Below are positions 49,701 to 56,207 of a stretch of 64,000 nt of DNA, one piece after another. Under the pieces are notes generated by a model. That model was not told the origin of the DNA. It did not search any database and saw nothing but the letters and a program-made list of their open reading frames with translations. The position numbers and the translations under genes are program-made. The DNA is from an uncultured Flavobacteriales bacterium. GTDB lineage: Bacteria; Bacteroidota; Bacteroidia; Flavobacteriales_F; PHOS-HE28. The stretch lies in contig CALMPI010000017.1 in assembly GCA_937872175.1 (NCBI GenBank), positions 186,001-250,000 of the forward strand. Direction: 5' to 3'. The number at the start of each line of letters is the position of its first letter. The first letter of the stretch is position 1.

Positions 49701-52059
49701 CGCCTCGCTCGCTGGTGTGGGCCAATGGCCGTTCGATTATATCCTCGCACCGTCCGCGGCATGTGAAGGGGATACGGCCCGGCTGGTGGTCACTGTGCTC
49801 GAAGGCCCGAACGCAGGCTGCTCCAGCGGACAGACCGTGTGCAGCAACGCCAATCCCTTCCTGTTGATCCAGTTCCTCGGCAACGGATGCAGCCCGGATG
49901 CCAATGGCACGTGGACGGACCCGGGCGGCCAGGCGCACAGCGGCCAGTTCGACCCCGCCGTGGACACTTCCGGGGTGTACACCTATACGGTGCCCGCGAT
50001 CGGCAACTGTCCGCAGGCCCAGGCCACGGTGACCATGACGGTGGAGGCCGCGCCGTACGCCGGACCCGACACCAGCCTCAGCGTGTGCAGCAACGGTGGT
50101 CTGGTGGCCCTCATCTCCCTGCTGCCGGGTGCGGATACGGATGGCGCCTGGTTGGCACCGGGCAATGTGCCGTACAGCGGAGTGTATAACCCGAACATCC
50201 ATAACGCTGGACTTTACGTGTACAACGTGCAGGGCTCGCTGTTCTGCTTCCCCGACCAGGCCACGGTGAACATCACGGAGAATGAAGCGGTGAACGCCGG
50301 CCTCGACAATGCCGTTACGGTATGTTCCTCGCAGGCTTCGTTCATCATGAACGGACAGCTCGGGGGCAATCCCGGCCAAGGAGGGTTCTGGCTGGATCCC
50401 AATGGGATCCAACTAGCGGACGACATCTACGACCCCGCTGTTCACGAGCCTGGCGCATACACCTACGTGATGGATGCGGAGGGAGCCTGTCTGAACGACA
50501 CCGCCATCCTGGTGGTGAACGAAGTGCCCGAACCACTGGCGGGCACCGGCCTCACCCTGCCGGTGTGCGTGACAGAAACAGCGCAGGACCTGTTCGAGGG
50601 CCTGCAAGGTCCGTACGATAGCGGCGGTGTGTGGTCCGATCCCGGTGGCACGGGCGCCCTAACGGACAGTCTGTTCGATGCCACCGTGGTGGGCCTGGGC
50701 ACCTACACCTTCGTGTACACCGTGCCGGGCATCAGCCCCTGCCCAAGCGACCAGACCACGGTCACCGTGGAGGTCTCCGCGGGGATCGACATCGGCACGG
50801 GTACCATCGATACCATCTGCGGCAACGCGTCGTACGACCTGTTCAACTCCTTGCCGGTCGGCACCGTGCAGACGGGGACATGGACGGACGGTTCCGGTAC
50901 GGGCCAGCTCAACGGGTCGGTGCTCAACGCCGATCAGCTGCCCGCCGGGGTCAATTATCCCTTCACCTACGAGGTGCAGACCGTGGCCTGCGGCCTGGTG
51001 TCGGTGGGCATCATCATCCACGTGGCGCCGGCCCCCGATGCGGGAGGCAATGGCAGCGTGCAGACCTGTGCGAATGCCGGCACGGTGGACCTGTTCGACG
51101 CCCTGACCGGGACGCCGGAGCCGGGCGGCAACTGGACCAACCCCTTGGGAGCCGTGCACGACGGGTCGTTCGAGACGGCGACCGATGTGCCGGGCACCTA
51201 CACCTACACCGTCCAGGGGATCGCACCATGCACCAACGCCAACGCCACGGTGAGCATCACCGTGAACCAGCCTGCGAGCGCTGGGGCCGACAGCAGCGTC
51301 ACGCTCTGCAACACGGATGAGGCTTACGATCTCTTCGCAGCCCTGGCCGGCGAACCGCTGGTGGGCGGCACCTGGACGGAGCTCAACTCGAGCGGTACAT
51401 TGACCGGTGCTGTGGTGAACACCACGCTGCTGGGACCGGGCACCTATGGCTTCCGCTACACGGTGCAGGTCCCTGGCTGCACGCCGGTCTCGGCCACGGT
51501 GTCGCTGACCCTTCTCGAAGGGGTGACCGTGAGCGGCCTGACGCGCACTTGCAACGAGGAGGATCGCACCTACATCGTGCAGTTCACCATCAGCGGTGGC
51601 GATGCGGCCAGCTACGGCATTACCGGCCTCGATGGCACATTGTCCACCACGGCGCCCTTCGTGTTCACCAGCGCCCCCATCCTCACGAGCCAGGGCTTCG
51701 CCTGTACGGTGACCGATGCCAACGGCTGTGCGCCACGCCTGCTGGAGGGCGTGAGCCCCTGCGCCTTCGAGGACGATGTGTTCGTGCCGGGGCTGTTCTC
51801 ACCGAACGGGGACGGCGTGAACGAGACCTTCCAGCTCCCGGGCATCGAGGGCTGGCCGGAGAACACGGTCGCGATCTTCAACCGCTGGGGCGACGAGGTG
51901 TACAGCGCCGCCGGGTACGACAACAGCACGGTGGTGTGGGACGGCACCTCGCAACGGGCCGGGCTTTCCGGCCAGCTGCCGAGCGGCACGTACTTCTACG
52001 TCATCGAACTGGGCGGCGGTCGCGAACCGCTGAAGGGTTACGTCTACCTGAACCGATGA
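43795..52059 (+). CDS. Second giant repeat adhesin with T9SS type B sorting domain
   Basis: About 2754 residues from GTG 43795, which starts a signal peptide ending MLSASPLAAQ; the frame is open from 43663 without a better start. A CUB-like domain follows (about 30-150) with ATDQLFIHDGTSTADPLL and TGCLTFRWVSDA. Then come about 30 repeats of roughly 77 residues with the pattern P-x-A-G, V-C-S, L-F-x-x-L-G-G-T-P, GG-x-W-T-D-P, D-P-P-G-x-Y-T-Y-T-V, and P-C. These are not SprB repeats. The end has SPNGDGVNETFQLPGIEG, FNRWGDEVY and GTYFYVIELG, a type B sorting domain. The ATG of the next PorP gene overlaps the stop. A surface adhesin role is inferred from architecture. Confidence 0.9.
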   Translation: MSPYTVPGPIRLCGAALMAAMLSASPLAAQTFIMGNASWQACSGEFLDSGGAGGAYGNSEDLTATLCPANGAGSGSSVSVTFTAWAVEPGATDQLFIHDGTSTADPLLVTGNGANPLNGQTIAATGPTGCLTFRWVSDAANAFPGWAATIGPAPDAGSSTGVTVCDTDAPLDLFAALGGTPDAGGTWTDPGSAPHGATFDPGTDAPGAYTYTVNAGGGCPVATATVTVTVNTQPDAGSSTSIGVCSDDVPFSLFALLGPDADAGGSWTGPGGPHPPTYTPGVSQAGVYTYTIPGIPPCVDATATVTVSEQAAPDAGGDRSITVCSDDAPFGLTAQLNGTPDPGGQWVGPGGPIPGDLFDPTVGPAGVWTYTVAGVAPCSDASAQLTVTIRPAPDAGSDRTVVVCSSRGSFALVDSLGGSPDLTGSWTDPNSAAFNGTFIPGTSPPGTYTYTVTGQTPCDPAVATVTVQLVVAPDAGTNATLLLCSTDADVQLFGELGGAPDPGGNWTDPDGDPFSGTFDPGADDPGIYTYTVQGLAPCADATSTVTITVTPAPNAGSSGSALVCSTDGAFDLVDSLGGSPAVNGNWTDPNSAAVPSGSYVPGTSPPGLYTYTVTGIAPCADAITTVDVDQTTAPNAGTSAALTVCSDDPVVDLFALLGGADAGGTWTDPGSQPHPGQYDPATDVGGTYTYTVVGAPPCVDAVSTVQITRRIAPNAGNDGSTTVCSNTGSFPLISVLGGAPMTTGTWTDPNGVVVPSGNFVPGQNPPGVYRYVVTGTAPCVNDTAFATVNVQQAPNAGINGDTLVCGNGSSFALSLVLVGPFDANGTWTGPGTDPHGPIYDPVTDVPDVYTYTVAGVPPCANATASVIVQEAAPPNAGGNNTVTVCSNAPAFDLFGSLTGTPAPGGSWSGPGGAMNGTFTPGASPAGQYTYTVAGLAPCSSASAIVTVVVNTAPTAGGDGAETVCTNSGAIDLFTLLQPPYSAGGTWLDVNTTGQLTGSVLQTNGLANNVYLFRYVVPGSGQCPNDTAEVSITIVPQLDAGSNTFRQVCGNETAYDLFAHLNGGPDPGGVWIDNDNTNALTNGLFNATLVAPGNYDFTYFLDGGGFCPDDQAVMTVNVEGAPDAGISADTMVCGNGGSFQLFSVLGGTPDAGGSWKYNNQPHSPSYNPVVDLPGVYEYRVDGDPPCLDASATVTVNEVAPPNAGQGRPVSVCENDAPFVMTDSLGGTPQLTGTWTDPGNQVHANLFVPGVDPSGAYVYTVPGAFPCSNAVAVLTVNKTLEPDAGGDGQVTVCDDAGAFLLSTVLTGTPDGSGFWLDPNGQATDVLFDPQVDPEGDYTYVVPASGSCEADSAVASVFVNARPNAGNSTSTTACSTGGSVNLFPLLGGADNTGTWTNPLGQLHGGVFNPQNDPPGAYKYKVNGVSPCPADSAVVIVSVSAPLSPGTSVTRSVCSAQPCFSLFTQLGGTPAANGTWTGPNGVDDGVFCPGQDPPGVYVYTVSGPPPCPAISATVTVGVSVSVNAGNDVTTVVCRPGPTINLFNQITGNPQPGGNWLNPLDQPHNGLFQPSLDVAGVYKYIRTAQSPCANDTARVTVVVNDAPDAGGNGVTIVCDDEDPFGLLGLLTGSPDLNGIWRDPNGATVVGIYFPGSSPPGVYTYRVGGVQACPNDSSTVTVIENHQPWAGTDGVDEVCSTESSFPLFPLLQGGPETGGTWRDPNNGPFSGTYVPGISIEGTYSYILFGDAPCVNDTAKVTIFESEQPFPGVDAARALCSNGPVVALSTLLNGTPDPGGTWSGPNGPVPTGNFDPATDPPGAYVYTIPAAAPCATVSATVQITLVPAPYAGQSGSLAVCVEASAVDLSTALNGEDPGGIWTNISGQGVLTGGTWNATGVPTGTYEFTYSVAGISPCTAATATVTAQVVQGLDAGDDSTADVCESESLVPLFNLLQGTPQSGGTWVDVGGSGAMLNGVFNASLAGVGQWPFDYILAPSAACEGDTARLVVTVLEGPNAGCSSGQTVCSNANPFLLIQFLGNGCSPDANGTWTDPGGQAHSGQFDPAVDTSGVYTYTVPAIGNCPQAQATVTMTVEAAPYAGPDTSLSVCSNGGLVALISLLPGADTDGAWLAPGNVPYSGVYNPNIHNAGLYVYNVQGSLFCFPDQATVNITENEAVNAGLDNAVTVCSSQASFIMNGQLGGNPGQGGFWLDPNGIQLADDIYDPAVHEPGAYTYVMDAEGACLNDTAILVVNEVPEPLAGTGLTLPVCVTETAQDLFEGLQGPYDSGGVWSDPGGTGALTDSLFDATVVGLGTYTFVYTVPGISPCPSDQTTVTVEVSAGIDIGTGTIDTICGNASYDLFNSLPVGTVQTGTWTDGSGTGQLNGSVLNADQLPAGVNYPFTYEVQTVACGLVSVGIIIHVAPAPDAGGNGSVQTCANAGTVDLFDALTGTPEPGGNWTNPLGAVHDGSFETATDVPGTYTYTVQGIAPCTNANATVSITVNQPASAGADSSVTLCNTDEAYDLFAALAGEPLVGGTWTELNSSGTLTGAVVNTTLLGPGTYGFRYTVQVPGCTPVSATVSLTLLEGVTVSGLTRTCNEEDRTYIVQFTISGGDAASYGITGLDGTLSTTAPFVFTSAPILTSQGFACTVTDANGCAPRLLEGVSPCAFEDDVFVPGLFSPNGDGVNETFQLPGIEGWPENTVAIFNRWGDEVYSAAGYDNSTVVWDGTSQRAGLSGQLPSGTYFYVIELGGGREPLKGYVYLNR
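44248..51510 (+). repeat. About 30 tandem copies of a Cys-containing 77-residue repeat
   Basis: Counted by the A-G-x8-C motif (for example PDAGSSTGVTVC, PNAGGNNTVTVC, PDAGGNGSVQTC). Units are 225-245 bp and well diverged. Units 11, 12, 22, 23, 27, 28 and 30 use a variant middle (for example GTYEFTYSV, no YTYTV), hinting at two sub-types. Confidence 0.82.
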
Positions 52060-52988
52060 AACGCCGCCCGGTCACCCGCGCCTTGTTCGTGCTGCTCCTG
52101 CTGGGTGCGGTGTCCGCCCGTGCGCGCGCGCAGCAGGACCCGCTGTACAGCCAGTACATGTTCAACACGCTGGCCTTCAATCCGGGGTACGCGGGCAGTG
52201 CGGATGTGTTCACGATCATGGCCCTCACACGGCACCAGTGGGTGGGCTTCGAGGGGGCACCCAGCACGCAGACCCTGACACTGCATTCGCCGCTTCCGGT
52301 GAACGGCCTGTCCATGGGCGGCACGGTCCTGCATGATCGCGTGGGACCGGCGCGGCAGACGGGCGCCTTTCTGGATGTGGCCTATCGCATCCGCACCGGT
52401 GAACGCTCGCGCCTGGCCTTCGGCCTGAAGGGCGGTGTGAACCTCTTCCAGGCCGACCTCGCGGACCTGAGCACCGTCGAGGTGGACCCGTCCGCAGCGA
52501 GCATCAGCAGCAAGGCGCTGCCCAACTTCGGCTTCGGGCTCTTCTGGCATGCGCCCAGGTGGTACGTGGGCCTTTCCGCCCCCAAGCTGCTGGAGAACGA
52601 GCTGACCGAGGCCCAGAGCGCGGTGGTCGCCACGGCACAGGAGGACCGCCACTACTTCCTGCTGGGCGGGGCTGTGTTCGACCTGGGCCGCGACCTGAAG
52701 CTGAAGCCCTCGGTGATGCTGCGCGCGGTGGCCGGTGCGCCACTGTCGCTGGATGTGAACCTCAACCTGCTGTTGCGCGAGCGCATCTGGCTGGGCGGCA
52801 TGTACCGCGTGGGCAACGCCTTCGGCGTGATGGCGCAGTATCAATTCAACGAGCAGTTCAGGGCGGGTTACGCCTTCGACCTCACCACCACACGCGTGGG
52901 TGCTTACAACGCCGGCACGCACGAGGTGATGCTGAGCTACGACCTGAAGTTCACCAAGGGGCGGACGATCTCGCCACGCTACTTCTGA
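52056..52988 (+). CDS. PorP/SprF family outer-membrane protein (pair 3)
   Basis: 310 residues. Signal peptide ends VSARARAQ. QQDPLYSQYMFNTLAFNPG is the classic PorP/SprF start, and HQWVGFEGAPSTQTL is the second motif. The C terminus has GYAFDLTTTRVGAYNAGTHE. The start ATG overlaps the stop of the second giant gene (ATGA), so the two are coupled, and the PorE-like gene starts 3 nt after its own stop. It is the likely partner of the second giant adhesin. Confidence 0.94.
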   Translation: MKRRPVTRALFVLLLLGAVSARARAQQDPLYSQYMFNTLAFNPGYAGSADVFTIMALTRHQWVGFEGAPSTQTLTLHSPLPVNGLSMGGTVLHDRVGPARQTGAFLDVAYRIRTGERSRLAFGLKGGVNLFQADLADLSTVEVDPSAASISSKALPNFGFGLFWHAPRWYVGLSAPKLLENELTEAQSAVVATAQEDRHYFLLGGAVFDLGRDLKLKPSVMLRAVAGAPLSLDVNLNLLLRERIWLGGMYRVGNAFGVMAQYQFNEQFRAGYAFDLTTTRVGAYNAGTHEVMLSYDLKFTKGRTISPRYF

Positions 52989-52991
52989 TCG

Positions 52992-55199
52992 ATGCGCCCG
53001 CTCCGCCCGCTCCGCCTGCTCCTCCTGCTCCTGCTGCCGCTGCTGCCGCCGGTCGGCGCCGCGGCCCAAGGGGGCGCGGATGCGCGCATCCGCGCGGGCG
53101 ATCAGCACTTCGCCCAGCTGGCCTACGCGCTGGCCGAGCAGGAGTACCGCGCGGCTGCGGACCTGGGCGCGGTGAACGAGCATGTGGCCAAGCGCCTTGC
53201 CGAGTGCAACATGAAGCTCGGCAACTCCGAGGAGGCCGAGCGCTGGTACGCCATCGTGGTGAAGTTCCTGAACCGCGAGCCGCGCGACCTGTACGCCTAT
53301 GCGCAGGCCCTGAAGAGCAATGGCAAGTACGAGCAGGCCGAGGAGTGGATGGACCGCTACCTGGCCACGCGCCCTCCGGAGGGCGGGGTCCAGCGCAGCA
53401 ACATCACCAGCTTCGCCCGCAAGTTCACCGACCAGCAGGAGCGCTTCACCATCACGACGTTGAACATCAACACGCCATACTCGGACATGGCGGCCACGTG
53501 GTGCGGTCCCGACCAGGTGATCTTCTCCAGCAGCCGCAACGAGAAGGTCGGCATCCAGCGCCGGGCGGCCTGGAACGACCAGCCCTTCCTGGACCTGTAC
53601 CGGTCGGCCCGCCAGGCCGATGGGACGCTGGGCCCCCCCACGCTGCTGGAGGGCAAGGTGAACAGTGCCCTGCATGACGGCCCCGCGGTGTGCAGCACCG
53701 ACGGCAGCACCATGTACTTCACCCGCAACAGCAGCGAGCGGAGCCGCAGCGGCATCACCCGGCTGGGGATCTACCGGGCGCGGCGCGTGGGCAACGAATG
53801 GGGCGGGGTGGACCCTTTCCTGTACAACAACAGCGAGTGTTCGGTGGGCCACCCCGCGCTGAGCCCCGATGGCCGGCGCCTCTATTTCGTGAGCGACATG
53901 CCGGGTGGTCTCGGGGGCAGCGACATCTACGTGTGCCGCGACCTGGGCGGCCAGTGGGGCGAGCCGGAGAACCTCGGGCCGGTGATCAACACGCCGTACA
54001 ACGAGGTGACGCCCTTCATCGCCGCCGATGGCACGCTCTACTTCAGCAGCGACGGGCATCCCGGTCTGGGCGGCCTCGACGTGTTCGCCGCAACACCGGC
54101 CGATGGCGATCGCTTCACCACGGCCATCAACGTGGGCGCACCGCTGAACGGCACGAAGGACGATCTGGCCTTCATCATCGACGCCACGGGGAAGCACGGG
54201 TACTTCAGCAGCAACCGGCCGGGCGGCATGGGCGATGATGATATCTACGCCTTTGTGATGCACAGCCCCTTGGAACAGCGCTTCCTATGCACCGGCGTGG
54301 TCATCGACGACGAGAGCGGCTCACCGGTGATCGATGTGGTCGTGGAGCTGCAGGACATGAGCGGCGCTGTGCTGGCCAGCACCAGCACCGATGCACGCGG
54401 CGAGTACTCGTTCGGGGTGCAGAAGGACAAGGAGTACCGTGTGGTGGCCCGCATGAAGGGCCGCTACGAAGGCGGCCAGCACCTCAGCACCGAGCGGATC
54501 GAGAACCAGCAGATCGTGGCACGGGACATCCACCTGGTGCCCGATGCCGGGGTATGGCTGCGGGGCGCGGTGCGCTACAAGGACCGGCTGGGCTTCATCG
54601 AGGGCATGACCGTGAGCGTGGTGAACCTGAGCAGCTTCTATTCCGAGAGCCAGGTGACCGGCGAGGGGGGCGACTTCAGTTTCAGGCTGCAGGCCAACGA
54701 GGAGTTCGAGGTGCTCTTCGAGAAACCGGGCTATTACAGCCGCAGTGTGTCGGTCTCCTCGATCGGCATCCGCAACAGCGTCATCGACCTCAACGCGGCC
54801 TTCGACCTCAGCTTCGAGCCCGTGGAGCTGGGCCGACCGGTGCGTCTCAAGTACATCAAGTGGCCCGATGACAAGAGCCTGTCGCTGGACCCTGTGGCCC
54901 GCACCGAGGTGGATCAGCTGGCCGAACGGCTCAAGGTGAACCCCGCGCTGCACGTGGAGCTGGCGGTGCACGGCGATGCGCGCGGTGATGGGGAGGCGCA
55001 GCTCAGGCTCACGCAGAAGCGTGCGCAGGCCATCGTGGACCAGCTCGTGGCCAAGGGCGTTCCGAAGGACCGCGTCACCGCCAAGGGATACGGTGGCATG
55101 CGCCTGGTGAATCATTGCGTGCCCGGGGTGCAGTGCACCGAGGCCGAACATGCCGAGAACCGTCGCGTGGAATACAGCGTCACCGAGATCCGTCCCTGA
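52992..55199 (+). CDS. PorE-like T9SS envelope protein (TPR, PD40 propeller, CarboxypepD-like, OmpA)
   Basis: 735 residues. Signal sequence ends GAAAQ. TPR-like helices cover about 28-130 (EQEYRAAADLGAVNEHVAK, AERWYAIVV). PD40/WD40-like blades cover about 150-420 (ALSPDGRRLYFVSDMPGG and GTLYFSSDGHPGLGGLDVF). A CarboxypepD-regulatory-like beta domain begins near 430 (CTGVVIDDESGSPVIDVVV). The OmpA-C domain is at about 625-735 (LRLTQKRAQAIVDQLVAKG, with a conserved Arg in ENRRVEY), which binds peptidoglycan. This order matches PorE of P. gingivalis, a T9SS component. The gene lies at the end of the cluster; a paralogue with another role cannot be ruled out. Confidence 0.88.
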   Translation: MRPLRPLRLLLLLLLPLLPPVGAAAQGGADARIRAGDQHFAQLAYALAEQEYRAAADLGAVNEHVAKRLAECNMKLGNSEEAERWYAIVVKFLNREPRDLYAYAQALKSNGKYEQAEEWMDRYLATRPPEGGVQRSNITSFARKFTDQQERFTITTLNINTPYSDMAATWCGPDQVIFSSSRNEKVGIQRRAAWNDQPFLDLYRSARQADGTLGPPTLLEGKVNSALHDGPAVCSTDGSTMYFTRNSSERSRSGITRLGIYRARRVGNEWGGVDPFLYNNSECSVGHPALSPDGRRLYFVSDMPGGLGGSDIYVCRDLGGQWGEPENLGPVINTPYNEVTPFIAADGTLYFSSDGHPGLGGLDVFAATPADGDRFTTAINVGAPLNGTKDDLAFIIDATGKHGYFSSNRPGGMGDDDIYAFVMHSPLEQRFLCTGVVIDDESGSPVIDVVVELQDMSGAVLASTSTDARGEYSFGVQKDKEYRVVARMKGRYEGGQHLSTERIENQQIVARDIHLVPDAGVWLRGAVRYKDRLGFIEGMTVSVVNLSSFYSESQVTGEGGDFSFRLQANEEFEVLFEKPGYYSRSVSVSSIGIRNSVIDLNAAFDLSFEPVELGRPVRLKYIKWPDDKSLSLDPVARTEVDQLAERLKVNPALHVELAVHGDARGDGEAQLRLTQKRAQAIVDQLVAKGVPKDRVTAKGYGGMRLVNHCVPGVQCTEAEHAENRRVEYSVTEIRP

Positions 55200-55201
55200 C
55201 C

Positions 55202-55615
55202 ATGCACCCCTCCATTCGCCTCCTGTTCGCGCCGCTCCTCCTGTCCATGTCGGTCACCCTGCACGCCCAGGAGGCCGGCGTGGAGTGCGATCCGGCGCGG
55301 TTCGCCAAGGTCATCGCCGAGAAGCCCGGACAGGTGCTTGATGTGCGCACACCCGAGGAGTGGGCCACCGGGGTGATCGCCGGGGCGCGCTTCATCGACT
55401 TCAACGCCGGCGGCTTCAAGTCCGCCGCTGCGGCCATGCTGGACAGGACGAAGCCCGTGTTCGTGTACTGCGCGGCGGGAGGTCGCAGCTACCGCGCCAG
55501 CAAGCAGCTCAAGGAGCTCGGCTTCGCCGAGGTGTACGACCTGGTGGGCGGCATGGGCGCCTGGAAGGAGGCGGGCATGCCCACCGTGCCCTACGCCAGG
55601 GACGCGAAGCGATAG
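55202..55615 (+). CDS. Secreted single-domain rhodanese
   Basis: 137 residues. Signal peptide MHPSIRLLFAPLLLSMSVTL ends before HAQE, so the product is probably periplasmic. The rhodanese domain has VLDVRTPEEWATGVIAGA and the active-site loop VYCAAGGRS with the catalytic Cys, then GGMGAWKEAGMP. Members move sulphane sulphur or act in redox handling. It starts 3 nt after the PorE-like stop, so it is probably expressed with the secretion cluster. Its last 25 bp overlap the convergent deacetylase gene. The substrate is unknown. Confidence 0.88.
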   Translation: MHPSIRLLFAPLLLSMSVTLHAQEAGVECDPARFAKVIAEKPGQVLDVRTPEEWATGVIAGARFIDFNAGGFKSAAAAMLDRTKPVFVYCAAGGRSYRASKQLKELGFAEVYDLVGGMGAWKEAGMPTVPYARDAKR

Positions 55616-56202
55616 CCTGCGTCCCGCCAGTGCTTCAGCGCTTCGGGTAGCACCACGCGCAGTCGGTCGGCCGCTTTCGGCGCATCGTGGAACACGACGA
55701 TGGAGCCCGGGCGCGCCAGCCGCAGCGTACGGTCCAGGCACTGCTGCGCGGTGCAGCGGATGTCATAATCGCGCGAGAGCACATCCCACATCACCACACG
55801 GAGGCGGCGCCCCAGGGCGACGAGCTGGGCCGGGGTGAGGCGGCCGTAAGGCGGGCGGAAGAGCGTGCCGCCCACCACGCGCTGACCGCGCAGCACGTTG
55901 CGCAGAAAGGCCCTCCGCGGAGTTCGCCAGCCGTCGGGGTGGTCCCAGGTGTGACCGCCCACGGCATGGCCGGCGGCGCGCATGCGCTCCACCAGGTCCG
56001 GGTGTGCGGTGGCCCGATCGCCCCGGCAGAAGAAGGTGGCGCGGGCGTCCACGGCCGCCAGTTCGTCCAGCACCCACGGGGTCAGCTGCGGGTCGGGCCC
56101 GTCGTCGAAGGTGAGGTACAGCACCCGGTCACGGGCCGGCATCCGCCACAACGCCCCCGGCATCAGCGCACGCAGCGGCCAGGGCGGGCGGGCGGTCACC
56201 AC
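55591..56202 (-). CDS. Polysaccharide deacetylase (NodB / CE4) family protein
   Basis: 203 residues, compact. The CE4 motifs appear in order: TFDDGPDP (catalytic base and metal Asp), GGHTWDHPDG (His-x3-His metal ligands, with Thr and Trp in place of the usual Ser and x), FRPPYGRL, then WDVLSRDYD, and late VVFHDAP. Family enzymes remove N- or O-acetyl groups from peptidoglycan, chitin-like or surface polymers. No clear signal peptide is present, although a hydrophobic N terminus is possible. It lies 5 nt after the DUF2723 gene in the same direction, so the two are probably co-transcribed. Confidence 0.9.
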   Translation of the reverse strand: MVTARPPWPLRALMPGALWRMPARDRVLYLTFDDGPDPQLTPWVLDELAAVDARATFFCRGDRATAHPDLVERMRAAGHAVGGHTWDHPDGWRTPRRAFLRNVLRGQRVVGGTLFRPPYGRLTPAQLVALGRRLRVVMWDVLSRDYDIRCTAQQCLDRTLRLARPGSIVVFHDAPKAADRLRVVLPEALKHWRDAGYRFASLA

Positions 56203-56207
56203 GGCGG

